Of a stretch of DNA of 43,407 nt, positions 1-12,226 are shown piece by piece. The notes under the pieces were generated by a model, which ran no database searches, had not been told where the DNA came from, and worked only from the letters and a program-made list of their open reading frames with translations. The position numbers and the translations under genes were made by a program. Positions within the stretch are counted from its first letter, which is position 1. Each line of letters begins with the position of its first letter. This stretch comes from Halocaridina rubra. Lineage: Eukaryota > Arthropoda > Malacostraca > Decapoda > Atyidae. The stretch spans positions 1 through 43,407 of the forward strand of contig JAXCGZ010021502.1 of NCBI GenBank assembly GCA_037179515.1, in the 5' to 3' direction.

Positions 1-169
1 AATTTTAATCTTATCTATTTTATTTCTATCATCATTTTCTTTGTAAATTCACCTGACAGTTAATTTGAACAACTGATCTAGTAAACTCAGGGATCCAATC
101 CAGCTCGACTAAGTCCCGGTCCCAGGACCGGATCAATAGGGAGGTTTGTGTCAGGAGAAACATTTAGTA

Positions 170-362
170 GTCACCGTGGCTCAAGCGGTAGCGTCCGCGA
201 CTTTGTGGCGTCAGGTCGAGGATTCGCGCCCCGTCACGGTCTGAGGTTAGCAAGGGATGCACTCAGGATAACGATTACATCTGCCAAAACAAGTCCTTTG
301 CAAGAAGGCAACCGTCCTAGCCCTTGGTAGAAAAGGGAGTCCTTGACGTAAAAACCAGAACG
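170..362 (+). mobile_element. tRNA-derived SINE (family A), full-length copy 1
   Basis: The tRNA-like head has A box TGGCTCAAGCGG (177-188) and B box GGATTCGCGCC (220-230); CACCGTG at the head pairs with CACGGT at 235-240. A non-tRNA body follows and ends GACGTAAAAACCAGAACG. Near-identical flanks, about 148-166 and 362-380 (both beginning GTGTCAGGA), look like an imperfect target duplication. It shares its whole length with copies at 2810, 9361 (partial) and 11943 (inverted). Confidence 0.85.
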
Positions 363-504
363 TGTCAGGAAATACATGCAGCAGTCAAAGTCACAACCTA
401 CCTCTTGTCTCTCAAAGGGATAGTAAGAAACAGATATGGGATCAATCGCAGAATAGGCACTATATGTCATTTTTAGGCAGAGGGGCTTCAAGTGGAAAAG
501 GGGC

Positions 505-643
505 ATTTTTTTTTTTAACCAGGACGGGCCAAAAAATAAAATAAAACAGCCCTCATCAGGCCTTGGGCACGAAGAATATATAAAGTAAAGAGAAATAGAG
601 ATGGAGAGTGTAATGACTTGTCAGATGTGAAGGGATTGTAAGA
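505..643 (-). repeat. Dispersed repeat family B, copy 1
   Basis: The reverse complement reads CCCTTCACATCTGACAAGTC, then CTTCGTGCCC..GGCCTGATGAGGGC and CCGTCCTGGT. It is shared with 3790-3931, 17093-17280 and 26431-26495. It resembles a 3' end of a retroelement but no coding part is attached. Confidence 0.65.
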
Positions 644-864
644 GCTATCTGTGCTCTTATTGCTATAACTCATAATAACATATAAACTAAAGCTAAATAA
701 AGAACAAGATAACTATATTCATACTTAGGTAAGGTGCGGTTTGGTTAGCCTAACAATACGTGTTCCATTCAACTGGATTTCTATGTATTATCTAATTTTA
801 TGTATTAACCCTCTATCCCCAAGGAGCTGAGATGAGTGGTTGAGGTATGTATGTGGATCGTGGT

Positions 865-930
865 GAATGCGCGTTTCTTGGCTCGGCCACCCCCTTACAA
901 GGGGAATGAGGCTTATGTCTAATCTAATGC
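865..930 (+). repeat. Dispersed repeat family C, partial copy
   Basis: TTGGCTCGGCCACCCCCTTA, CAAGGGGAATGAGGCTTATG: the second half of family C. The first half is not recognisable. Confidence 0.45.
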
Positions 931-988
931 CTTGCATGGCGCCTCATTTGGAATAAGTAGTTGTAGGCAGGCCTTCATTGGATTGTTC

Positions 989-1093
989 ACAGCGACCCCA
1001 TATGACTCTGGGAAAAAGTATATATGAGTATAAAGAACACAAGACTCCTACAATTAACAAATTATCTTTACCACGTTCATATGGGGTCGCTGT
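989..1093. repeat. Inverted repeat made of two RTE-like 3' ends
   Basis: ACAGCGACCCCATATGA (989-1005) and its exact complement (1077-1093) flank a 71-bp spacer. GCGACCCCATATGA is also the DPI-stop 3' end of the RTE LINE at 13049-13063. The arms are therefore probably two short LINE 3' ends facing each other. Confidence 0.75.
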
Positions 1094-1210
1094 TTTCCAC
1101 TAACATATTGGAGATATACGTAGATTCTTGACGTAAAAGTAAAACAATAGATAAGTTATCAAGCAAAGATAATAATTATCAAAAGCACCCACATAATTAA
1201 TTGGGTTATA

Positions 1211-1326
<116 letters not shown>

Positions 1327-1424
1327 ATTACAAATAGGCGTACCAAGGTAAGCCTACACAATACGAAAATTAATTTCTTCACTCTTTAATAAGGTAACTG
1401 TGCAGTGATGACAAGCACAAAGCA

Positions 1425-1427
<3 letters not shown>

Positions 1428-1513
<86 letters not shown>
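1428..1513. repeat. (AG)n microsatellite
   Basis: About 86 bp of GA dinucleotides. Confidence 0.99.
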
Positions 1514-1517
<4 letters not shown>

Positions 1518-2157
1518 CTGTTGATAATACATATAAAAAATCGACCTTTTTTTTTAATCTACGAGCCCTATAGAGTACTTGTATAAACTACACTGATACT
1601 CATCTATATTCGACATTTTTGTACAAGGATACTAAAAATGTGCACACACACATGATACTAAAAATGTGCGCACACACACACATACCTAAAAGTATAAATA
1701 CAAATGCATTCACACTTTAGAGGCAAGGTGTGAAAAAACTGTTAGCGAGTAGAAGCAAACTGACCAACAGACGGGGAGTTACAAGCATTGGCCTCTCCCG
1801 TGAGCACAGTTAGGTAAATAATACAATTAGGTAGATACACACACACGCGTGAGCGCACGCACATACGCATATACAACCTTACACGCATACAAACAAGAAA
1901 CAGTGCCATGAATGTAGTTAAACTTTTCGTCTAGAAAATAAAAATTTATCCATATATTTATCATAATAAGTCAACGAATGGAATAAAATGAAATAAAAAC
2001 AAGTTCAATAAATGATATTTAATGGAAGAGAGGAATATAGAATCAAATACCGTTTGCAAGGACTTGAGGAATGCGCTTAAGACAGATTAAACGGAATTAA
2101 GTAATGAAGGAGCTGCAAATAAGACTAACAGCTGTGTGTGTGTGACGGTAACGGTGA

Positions 2158-2159
<2 letters not shown>

Positions 2160-2247
<88 letters not shown>
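2160..2247. repeat. (AT)n microsatellite
   Basis: About 88 bp of perfect AT repeats, directly before a family C repeat. Confidence 0.99.
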
Positions 2248-2249
<2 letters not shown>

Positions 2250-2320
2250 TCCTCTGTATTTTCTCTACCCAAAGAGTCAGAGTAACTTGTCTTGACTCAG
2301 CCACTCCCCTTATAAGGAGA
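2248..2320 (+). repeat. Dispersed repeat family C, copy
   Basis: CCTCCTCTGTATTTTCT, AGAGTCAGAGTAACTTGTCT, TGACTCAGCCACTCCCCTTA. The same order recurs at 18088-18172; a partial copy (CTCGGCCACCCCCTTACAAG) lies at ~870-925 and an inverted piece (GGGGTGGCTGGGTCAAAGCA) at ~2648-2670. The function or source element is not recognised. Confidence 0.6.
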
Positions 2321-2328
2321 AAATGACA

Positions 2329-2341
2329 TACACACACACAC

Positions 2342-2437
<96 letters not shown>

Positions 2438-2461
2438 TATAAAGTGGTCGCAATTCAACTA

Positions 2462-2499
<38 letters not shown>

Positions 2500-2522
2500 C
2501 AGAACAAGGCTAAAGTAACTAA

Positions 2523-2608
<86 letters not shown>

Positions 2609-2628
2609 ATATATATATATATATATAA
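2329..2628. repeat. Compound (CA)n-(AT)n-(AG)n-(AT)n microsatellite cluster
   Basis: (CA) 2329-2342, (AT) 2344-2435, (AG) 2465-2497, imperfect (AT) 2525-2628, with short unique spacers. Confidence 0.97.
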
Positions 2629-2809
2629 TAGTCTAAATATGCTCTCTGAGGGGTGGCTGGGTCAAAGCACACATTTACCAGAATCCAATTCGCCCTCTAT
2701 CACTCCTGTTAGTTAAGGGATAACGTCACAATTTCCCGCACCACCACTCTGTGGGGATTATGAAGTACAACCAATGAATAATCAGATTTATATATTAAAA
2801 TGTTATATA

Positions 2810-3000
2810 GTCACCGTGGCTCAAGCGGTAGCATCCGCGACTCTGAGGCTTTAGGCCGAGGGTTCGCGCCCCGTCACGGTCTGAGGTTAGCAAGGGCATG
2901 CACTCAGGGTAAGGATTAAATCTGTGAAAACAATTCCTCCGCAAGAAGGCAACCGTTCTAGCCCTTGGTAAAAGAGAGTCCGTGACGTAAAACCGGAACG
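2810..3000 (+). mobile_element. tRNA-derived SINE (family A), full-length copy 2 with perfect TSD
   Basis: 191-bp element beginning GTCACCGTGGCTCAAGCGG and ending GACGTAAAACCGGAACG. It is flanked by a perfect 20-bp direct repeat, ATATATTAAAATGTTATATA, at 2790-2809 and 3001-3020. This fixes both element ends and shows LINE-mediated insertion. A and B boxes are present. Confidence 0.93.
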
Positions 3001-3454
3001 ATATATTAAAATGTTATATATAGCTGTTAGGTGTTATACTCGCATTAGGTTGGGCATACAACCAAGTTAAGTATATAACACTTTAGTCTATGCAACGAGG
3101 GTGTGCAGTGTGACAGAGGAGGATGGAAGAGATAGGGCGATTCCGACGCAAGAAGCCGATAGATCTGATGACTAGGCTATAAAATTTTTTCATATTAATC
3201 CTCAATGTATAATTAAATATCTATGACAATTAACATGCAAATTATCGATTCATATAATGCAGACGAAGTCATACACACAAATATGTATTGGACGTTGACG
3301 TGTATAACATACGGTAGATTCATACGAATACATATGTGAAATCATGTAATAATTCCGCCCCTGGCCGGGAAATGAGTTACGAGTTGCTTAACGCCTTACG
3401 AACATAGATTGACTGTCAAATGTGTTCTAGGCCAGGATCAAAAATTCATATATT

Positions 3455-3571
<117 letters not shown>

Positions 3572-3789
3572 CTCTCAGATAGAAAATGTAACCATACAGC
3601 ATGACCCCAATCACAAGATGAGAATATCCGAGCACCAGACACCCGTTGTGATACTACACTTGAAGGGACTTTGGGCCTTAAATGGGTCTGTCCAAGACAG
3701 TTCGAAGTTTATGAGTCTTCCTTCAGTTACGGTTCTTTTCCTGAACTTACATCTAAACCGAATATTCTTGGATATTCGTTACGCATCTC

Positions 3790-3931
3790 TTATTACCCTT
3801 TCACATCTGACAAGCCACAACACTCCCAACCTGTCTCTCTAATTTGTGTTTTCTTCCTGTCCAAGCCCGACGCGAGCATTTTTTTTTTTTTTGCCGTCCA
3901 GGTGTCACAATAATAATAATAATAATAATAT
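3790..3931 (+). repeat. Dispersed repeat family B, copy 2, ending in (AAT)n
   Basis: CCCTTTCACATCTGACAAGC, then CTTCCTGTCCAAGCCCGACG, a T run, GCCGTCCAGGTGTCACAATA and (AAT)n to 3931. Same order as copy 1. Confidence 0.65.
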
Positions 3932-4328
3932 AAATCATCTCAACAATGAAAAGCTTGGAAAGGATTTATGCGAATGCTAAACATGCAGATATGCACTCAT
4001 AAAAACAGCTGATACTTTGATTGCATCATCAGATAATCATTAGCAAAAGGCAGAGGAAGAATTTTAAGGCTACTGCGTTGTATTCTAATCAGAAGACATG
4101 TCCTTACAAAAGCATTTTCCTTCATTTGCACTTCCTAGAAATTTTCAATACCAGAATGCACGAACAGCAAAAAAGATTGTAATTTCGTTGATTAAACAAC
4201 CATTTTAATGCGTTTCATAATGATTAATATCATAACTTCCTAACTACCAGGAATATACGAATCCACGAAGCCTAAAAGATAGTGTATATACCTGTTTAAA
4301 ATAATGAAAGAGACAAATACTTGAATGT

Positions 4329-4334
4329 AATAAC

Positions 4335-4366
<32 letters not shown>

Positions 4367-4405
4367 TAATAGGGTATTACTAAATATAATCCTTAGGAGA
4401 AAAAA

Positions 4406-4467
<62 letters not shown>
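4329..4467. repeat. (AAT)n and (AT)n microsatellites
   Basis: (AAT) at 4329-4370, then (AT) at 4413-4467. Confidence 0.97.
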
Positions 4468-4469
<2 letters not shown>

Positions 4470-5924
4470 CTACATACCTATGTAGAATCGTAGAATTCCG
4501 AGACGAAGTCAGGCTATGATTGGTAGAAGTGACTTGATGAATGGATGTAAGCGGAAATGAAAAGGCGATAACGACGTATAGGGAATGTTAAAGGTAATGT
4601 AAGTGAAGGAGGTAGTGGTCGGAGCAGACCAATGTAAGTTATTCCTCAGAACACTTTAAGGGTTCAGGGATTAAGTGGCCATATGGAACCCAACCAATAT
4701 ATTAGGCAACGCTATTCCAAACACATACACAAACACTTGTTGCTTCACTTTAGAAGCATACGGGTGTGTACTTTGCTTCGTAATGTAATATACACCAAAA
4801 ACTTGTAATTCAATTATCCTAAAAGAAAAAGAAAATGCTTGTTCTCTAACAAAATGTTCAAATTAAACAAAGGGTTTATTTTTTTCCTTCACGGGAAACA
4901 ACTCTGGTATATATCGCTTTGTGTCTAGCTTTTAAATTCTCATCTATGGCCGTCAAACAATCACTACACTTCTAGGCAAAACACTCGAGAAAAAAAAAAC
5001 TTAAAACACGAAAGAACTCAATAGAATCTCTCCCTCACCCTTATTCCTTCCTTAAATAAAAAAAATAAAAAAACATATATTGCAACACCCGTCTTTAAAC
5101 TCTTCAACACCAGCCAGTTAAAACGAAAAATGAATCCATATCGGTGTTTTTTCTGAGTATCTAAAGCGTGTTTTTTTTTATTAAGCAATCTTTGACAAAC
5201 ACACACGTTGCGTACACACAAACACCGTTATTCCAGAAGCTTCTTTACAGGTAACTCTGAGTCAGACGCCTGTTCTCTTCACAGAAGAATAAGAATGTCC
5301 AAAAAAAAAAAATAGCATTCAGTGTACGTACGTCCTTCGCGCTTGACATACAAAGACGACGCCTCAACACGATGGGGGGAAAACGTATCGTACTGAGAAA
5401 ACGCCAAAACACCCACCCGCCCACCCCCCAATCACTGCCAAACCACGCTCTCTCTCTCTCTCTCTACAAAAAAACAATATTAAATCATTTTCCAATACTC
5501 TACGAAACAACTGTAAAAATACGTAATAATGAACGCATAGATAAGCAGAATAAGCACTATGAAAACAAAAATAAGGAAAGCCAAATCATATATAAATGAA
5601 AACTGAACACGTTAAAGACTGGGAAATTCCACATGGAATATGCGAAAATACGTCCACGAGAGAAATAATTCCACCTTTCCCCCTACCTCATAGAAAACGG
5701 TGAAGGTTCTATGTTTTTTCCAGGTATTAATTGTATGGTACTGCGAATGCTTTTTTCCCCAGTTCACAAAATCTGTTTTAGTACAAATATCTGTTCCAAC
5801 AATATAATTCTTTTCTCAATACAATATTTGATCTAATAACGCAATCCCTTAAAAAAAATAATTTTGTTTCTTTATGTTGACATTTTATGTACAAAGGACT
5901 AAAACTGATACTATTACAGAATCA
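4468..5924. other. No recognised gene
   Basis: AT-rich sequence with mononucleotide A/T runs and a short (CT)n near 5453. No motif-bearing frame or family member was seen. Confidence 0.5.
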
Positions 5925-5942
5925 ATAATGATGATGATGATG

Positions 5943-5981
<39 letters not shown>
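5925..5981. repeat. (ATG)n-(AAT)n microsatellite
   Basis: ATGATGATG passes directly into AATAATAAT. Confidence 0.97.
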
Positions 5982-6108
5982 GTTGAACGGAAAAAAATTA
6001 ATTTTCTTTTCAAATATTCTATCTCCTACTCTGTCATTCGAATCTAGGCTCTGTAAAAAAAATATGGACTCCTACTCTACAGAAATACAGTACTGTACTT
6101 GGGAATAC

Positions 6109-6154
<46 letters not shown>

Positions 6155-6312
6155 GCAGTGATAAAATTACATAAACAATAATAATAATAATAATAATAAT
6201 ATAAACAATAATAATAATAATAATAATAATACATAAACAATAATAATAATAATAATACATAAACAATAATAATAATAATAATAAAATTACGTACACAATA
6301 ATAATAATAAAA
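6109..6312. repeat. Block-wise (AAT)n tract with ACATAAAC spacers
   Basis: Six (AAT) blocks separated by TACATAAACAAT-like spacers (once TTACGTACACAAT), forming a higher-order repeat with a period of about 30-50 bp. Confidence 0.95.
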
Positions 6313-6573
6313 ATATTGTACTATCGAAGGCCAGCGAGCGACTCCATTTGGCAAGAGAAGTGCATCACAGCTATAAAAGAGAGGTATGACGCAACGCTCT
6401 TCGTCACACAGAGGGAGTGAAGAGAAAGACCAATACTTTTGGCAAGCAACTCCCAATAACTGAATCTTAACGGCAGGAACCACAAACATTCAAATAAACA
6501 CCTTATAAATAATAAAATATAAGAGACAGTGTGTAATTTCACAATGATTACAGTGACAAAAAATATGTACAGC

Positions 6574-7638
<1,065 letters not shown>

Positions 7639-7961
7639 CAGAAGTTTTCCTACTTACAAACAACCGAGGTACAAACATTCAGAGATACAAACAAAAACTT
7701 ACTCATTATCTATCCATGTATTAATGTTAGTATTGTTGTACTGTACTGTATTATTACATCATTATTACTGTATCAAAATTCATTAATACTGCATACTTTA
7801 TGTTTTACGTAGTAGTTAAAGTGTCTTTAGCCTAAGTACTGTAGAGTACTGCGTACGTACATACTGCATAGTACTTTTCTTACCTATAAACATAACTTAC
7901 GAACAATTCTACTCACAATTTCTGGAATCTAACTCGTTAATAATAAGTTGGGGAGTGTATG
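7639..7961 (+). mobile_element. MITE, copy a (TA / CAG...CTG type)
   Basis: Non-coding element of about 320 bp. The left end CAGAAGTTTTCCTACTTAC and the right end ...AAGTTGGGGAGTGTATG are followed by TA. The interior matches the other copies: ACAAAAACTTACTCAT, CATACTTTATGTTTTA, GTGTCTTTAGCCTAAG, and short palindromic GTACTGTAC motifs. TA duplication and CAG/CTG ends are typical of Tc1/mariner-pogo-derived MITEs. Confidence 0.7.
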
Positions 7962-9054
7962 TATGCAGTTTTAGGAAGGACCAATTACGATCCCTCGATG
8001 GGAAACCAATCAAGAGATTTAGTTGGGGGACCACTGCATATGGTTAGCAATTAAAATAAATTGGACGTAAAAACAGCTGAATAATAATAATAATAACAAT
8101 GAAAACTAAACATGAGAATGAGAGGAGCTAAAACCTATGATAGTTACAACAGAATTTATAAATCATATTCTCTTGGGTATTTTCTTCAATAATACAAGCA
8201 TTACTAATTAATTAAACATTTCAAAATATATCCTTGTAACCTAGTGCTTAATTACAGACAGGCAGTTATTGCTGGCTTTGCAGTGTTTAATTACAGATAG
8301 GGCAAGATTGCAAGCAAGTGTTGTACTTAAATACACCAAACTTTTTTACGCTGAAATTCAACTAATGTATCAATATAAACAAATGCTAAAATATACCCAA
8401 CAGATCATTATATATATAAAAATTAAAAGGAAGGCATCCTATCTGCCAACTAGATATCATATTAATATTACAAGATTGATACGTCTCAAGAAAAAGAGAA
8501 TGTTCATTCTCTAAACGACAAAGTACAATCTACATTGCATACAAAGGATGTTTTACCATGTCTGATTGTACTTAGGGTTGTAAATCAACCAAAAAAAAAA
8601 ATTTAAACAATGATAATAAAAAAAAAAGACCTAATACTTGGTCAATGATACAGAACCCTGCAAAAGTATGTATTCCCTTGCGAGTAAGTCAATATCTCAT
8701 ATTAATTCATCTTCATTTACAAAATGAAACTGGACATAAAATATGGATGATGTGCTATATTTCTGCCTATAACTAATTCAATAATGACTCTCTCTCTCTC
8801 TCTGAGCTCTTCATGGCTTCAAAAAGGGTCAAGCTCTAAAAAACTGTTACAGTAACTTAAATTACTATCAACTAATTTTACATGATCATATACAATACAA
8901 AAATCTACAGCTTAACAAGCAAAGAAATATAAAACATTTGATAAATTCCATATTATGGAGTTTAATATACTAGAGGAACATCTTTCAATATTCGTCAAAT
9001 ATCTTTCTTTTCATAAGTGTGACATCAGGACGGGCAATAATAGTACAGTACATA
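7962..9054. other. No recognised gene
   Basis: Begins with TATGCAGTTTTAGG...GACCACTGCATA (7962-8040), perhaps the tips of another pogo-like element. The rest is anonymous AT-rich DNA. Confidence 0.4.
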
Positions 9055-9493
9055 CAGTCCCCAACATATGAACGAGTTAGGTTCCAAAAGTCTGTTAGTG
9101 AGTAGCACTGTTTGTAAGTTGTGTTTTGGTAAAAAAAAAAAAAAAAAAGTACTGAACAGTACATAAATATTCAGTACTGTACAGTATTAAGGTTAAAGAC
9201 AGTAACTACTACATAAAACATAAAGCATACAGTATCAATGAATTTAATACAGTAAGAATATAATACAGTACAGTACAACAATACATGCATTCATACATGG
9301 GTATATATGATGGGTAGGTTTTGTTCATATCTATGAATGTTCGTAATTCGATTGTTCGTAAGGGCATACACTCAGGGTAACGATTACATCTGCCAAAACA
9401 AGTCCTTCGTAAGAAGGCAACATTCCTAGCCCTTAGTAGAAAAGGGAGTTCGTGACGTAAAACCGAATCACCATGTAAGTAGGGGAGCTCCTG
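9055..9493 (-). mobile_element. MITE, copy b, interrupted by a SINE fragment
   Basis: Inverted copy flanked by TA on both sides: TA-CAGTCCCCAACATATG...GGGGAGCTCCTG-TA. It contains the conserved GGTTCCAAAAGTCTGTTAG and TAGGTTTTGTTCAT blocks. About 114 bp of family A SINE interrupts it near its right end. Confidence 0.75.
9361..9474 (+). mobile_element. 5'-truncated family A SINE inside a MITE
   Basis: It matches only the 3' half of the SINE, from GGGCATACACTCAGGGTAAC to GACGTAAAACCGAA. It interrupts the end of a MITE between TTGTTCGTA and GTAAGTAGGGGAGCTCCTG, which are adjacent in uninterrupted copies. No tRNA head is present. Confidence 0.8.
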
Positions 9494-10049
9494 TATTGTA
9501 AACATATAGTCCGTAACTTGCGAGATTTCATCTTGTTTGAGAACTTTCATTAAGCTTATGCAAATAATTTCCAAGTTGTAAAATAAAGAAATAAATAATT
9601 ACATAACCGAAATTCTTATTTGCGAGAGTTGCGCAGTTTCTATAGCTTAACATACTACTCGCAATACTGCGATTCAGTTTCCACTGTATGATATTTGACT
9701 TAAAATATTTAAGTTGACAACTCAATCAGCGAATATATCTCCAGTGTATATTTTGGATCCGCCAATGCATTTTTTCTACTGTTCTACAACATGAATAAGG
9801 TAATTAGTCATTTTGAAACCTTTTGAAAAAAAAAAAAACGCTATTTCAATATATCTCAGATTACTAGAAGCATTTGCGCAAGTATAAAATACACTCATAA
9901 CTCAGATTTACTAACCCCCACTTAACGGATATTGCAAGCAAAGGACGAACTTCGGAGTAGCCGATTCAAAATTTTTCACCTCTTCGCCATTCATGGAAGG
10001 CTGAGTAATTCAATAATTAAAATGTTGAATTTATTATAGTTACAGCGTA

Positions 10050-10343
10050 CAGTATATGTATTTCACACTAGTTAAGTTCCAGAAGTCCGTTTATAAGTAG
10101 AATTACTTGTAAGTTGTATTTAGGTAAAAGAAAAAGTACGGTACAGTACATACAGATGCAGTACTGTACAGTACTGAAGCTAGAGACACATAACTACTAC
10201 ATATAACAAAATATACAGTATTAATGAATTGTAATACAGTAATACAAATGTAATAATACAGTACATACATGGATATATAGTTGGTAGGTCTTTTGTACAT
10301 GTGAATGTTCAAGACTCGGTTGTTCGTAAGAGAGAAGCTTCTG
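10050..10343 (-). mobile_element. MITE, copy c
   Basis: Inverted, uninterrupted copy. AGTTCCAGAAGTCCGTTTAT near the left and TTCGTAAGAGAGAAGCTTCTG at the right, flanked by TA. The interior is rich in CAGTACTGTACAG-like palindromes. The left tip is diverged. Confidence 0.7.
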
Positions 10344-10608
10344 TATACAGTATTCCAATAATGAGAGATATTTAGACAGAAATAAGCTAGCATTTCTTGA
10401 GAATAATGCATCAGTCTCAAAAGTGAGAATAATTGACAAGAAATTGAGGTATTAAAACACTTTCATGCTTTGTTGCATTACAAGAATCCTAAATACAGTA
10501 TGCAATTAAGAATTCTGATTTGTTCTTATACTATTTATATTGTTCACACATAAAATCTCTTTCTCTCTAATGTTTGCAATGTTCTAGCTAAACTGCATAC
10601 ATTACATA

Positions 10609-10924
10609 CAGAAGCTCCCCTATTTACGAACAACCGAGTTACGAAAATTCACATATACGAACAAAAACCTACCCATCATCTAACCATGTATTAATGTACT
10701 GTATATATCACTATCCTGTGCTATATTATTACATTACTATTACTGTATAAAAATTAATTCATACTGCATACTTTATGTTTTAGGCAGTAGTTAAGTGTCT
10801 TTAGCCTAAGTGCTATAGAGTACTGCATATATATGTACTGTACAGTATTTTTTTTGTACTTAAGCACAACTTATGAACAATTCTACTTATGAATGGACTT
10901 CTCGAACCTAACACGTTCATAAAG
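10609..10924 (+). mobile_element. MITE, copy d, truncated at its right end
   Basis: Starts TA-CAGAAGCTCCCCTATTTACG, continues through ACAAAAACCTACCCATCATC and GTGTCTTTAGCCTAAGTG, and stops near GAACCTAACACGTTCATAA. The expected GTTGGGGAGTGTCTG end is missing. Confidence 0.7.
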
Positions 10925-11942
10925 GTACCTTTACGCTTAAATCTTGGAAACGTATAAAGTATTTTCATACATGCTTCCTCAATACAGAAATTATTTACAT
11001 ATACTGTACTCAGCACTTTTTTCTTATCTGAAATTCTATTACACTCAATTTTTGCTTTAATTTACGATCTTTAAAGTACCAGCAGAAAAAAATATATTTC
11101 ATCCAAAATTAAAAGGATGACAATTCATTTGAATTGTTTTGGTCAAACATTGACATTTTCTTGAAAGATATGTTCCAAAGGTCTTCCAGAGGTTTAGTAA
11201 TGCGTTACTATTAAGAATGCAATCATATGAAATAGGTATTCATGGCACAATTTCCTTATAGATTTAATAGGAGACCCCCCCAAAAAAAATTCGGAGTTGC
11301 CAATCAAAGGATGGAGAGCCCTGCAGAATAAATGAATGGAGCACAGTAGCTTGGAATGTATTTTAGCACAAACCTGTGATATAGAGTACAACAGTAAAAA
11401 TACGGTACTACATAAGTTCACTGATTACTACTTACAATTTGCACTTAGAAACTTGTATCTTACAAAAGTGCTTAGTTAATCCTCACAAGTTACTAGATTA
11501 TTTGATCATTTTTTATGGGTTTCAAACATATACCAGACACATATCTTAGTATTCAAGTTGAAAATACCCCCACCAACTAAATAAGTTTATAAGCCGTTTG
11601 TCTAACATAAGCAAACATATAAAATTCGTATAAAATTAAAGTTCTGTTTCACAATCTAATACTGTATATCACTCATCATCCCACACCTGGGTGAGATAAA
11701 ACTTCACACATATTTATTAATGAATTTATCTAGAATTACCTAGCAGGGATGTAAAGAGATACAGACATTCCCTAACTTATGAACAAGTTAGGTTACAGAA
11801 GTCTGCTTGTAAGTTGTGTTTAAGTAAAAATAAGTACTGCACAGTACACATATGCAAGTACGTAAGCTAAAGACACTTAGCTAACATAGCAAACAAAGTA
11901 TACTGCATTAATCAATTTTAATAGAGTAATTTGTTTGTTTGT

Positions 11943-12121
11943 TTCGGTTTAACGTCACGGACTCCCTTTTCTACCAAGGGCTAGGATGGTTGCCTTCATG
12001 CGAAGGACTTGTAATCGTTACCCTGAGTGCATGCCCTTGCTAACCTCAGACCATGATGGAGCGCGAACCCTCGACCTGATGCCTCAAACTCGCGGATGCT
12101 ACCGCTTGTGCCACGGTGACT
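11943..12121 (-). mobile_element. tRNA-derived SINE (family A), inverted full-length copy inside a MITE
   Basis: Reverse complement of copies 1 and 2: the head (AGTCACCGTGGC) is at 12121 and the 3' end (TTAAACCGAAA) near 11943. A GAAACAAACAAACAAA-type tail lies at 11932-11947. TAGAGTAAT (11922-11930) and TAGAATAAT (12121-12129) are a probable target duplication with one mismatch. The A box carries one change (GGCACAAGCGG). Confidence 0.85.
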
Positions 12122-12126
12122 AGAAT

Positions 12127-12207
12127 AATGTAATTATACAGTACAGTGCAGCAAATGTAATTATACAGTATAGTGCAGCAAATGTAATTATACAGTACAG
12201 TGCAGCA
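12127..12207 (+). repeat. Three tandem 27-bp repeats inside MITE copy e
   Basis: AATGTAATTATACAGTACAG plus TGCAGCA repeats at 12127, 12154 and 12181; the second differs by one base (TATAGTGC). It lies directly beside the SINE insertion; other MITE copies have a single unit. Confidence 0.93.
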
Positions 12208-12226
12208 ATGCACGTACACATTTATA

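Noticed and set aside
116..131. Short CCGGTCC-CA-GGACCGG palindrome as a terminator or regulatory hairpin
   Set aside because: Only 7 bp, no nearby gene, and no reason to assign a role.
170..242. Functional tRNA gene
   Set aside because: A and B boxes and a paired acceptor end exist, but there is no sound anticodon arm and the sequence recurs with a fixed non-tRNA body and target duplications, so it is a SINE.
8269..8514. 81-codon plus-strand open frame
   Set aside because: No motif, AT-rich composition and no splice or promoter support; likely chance.
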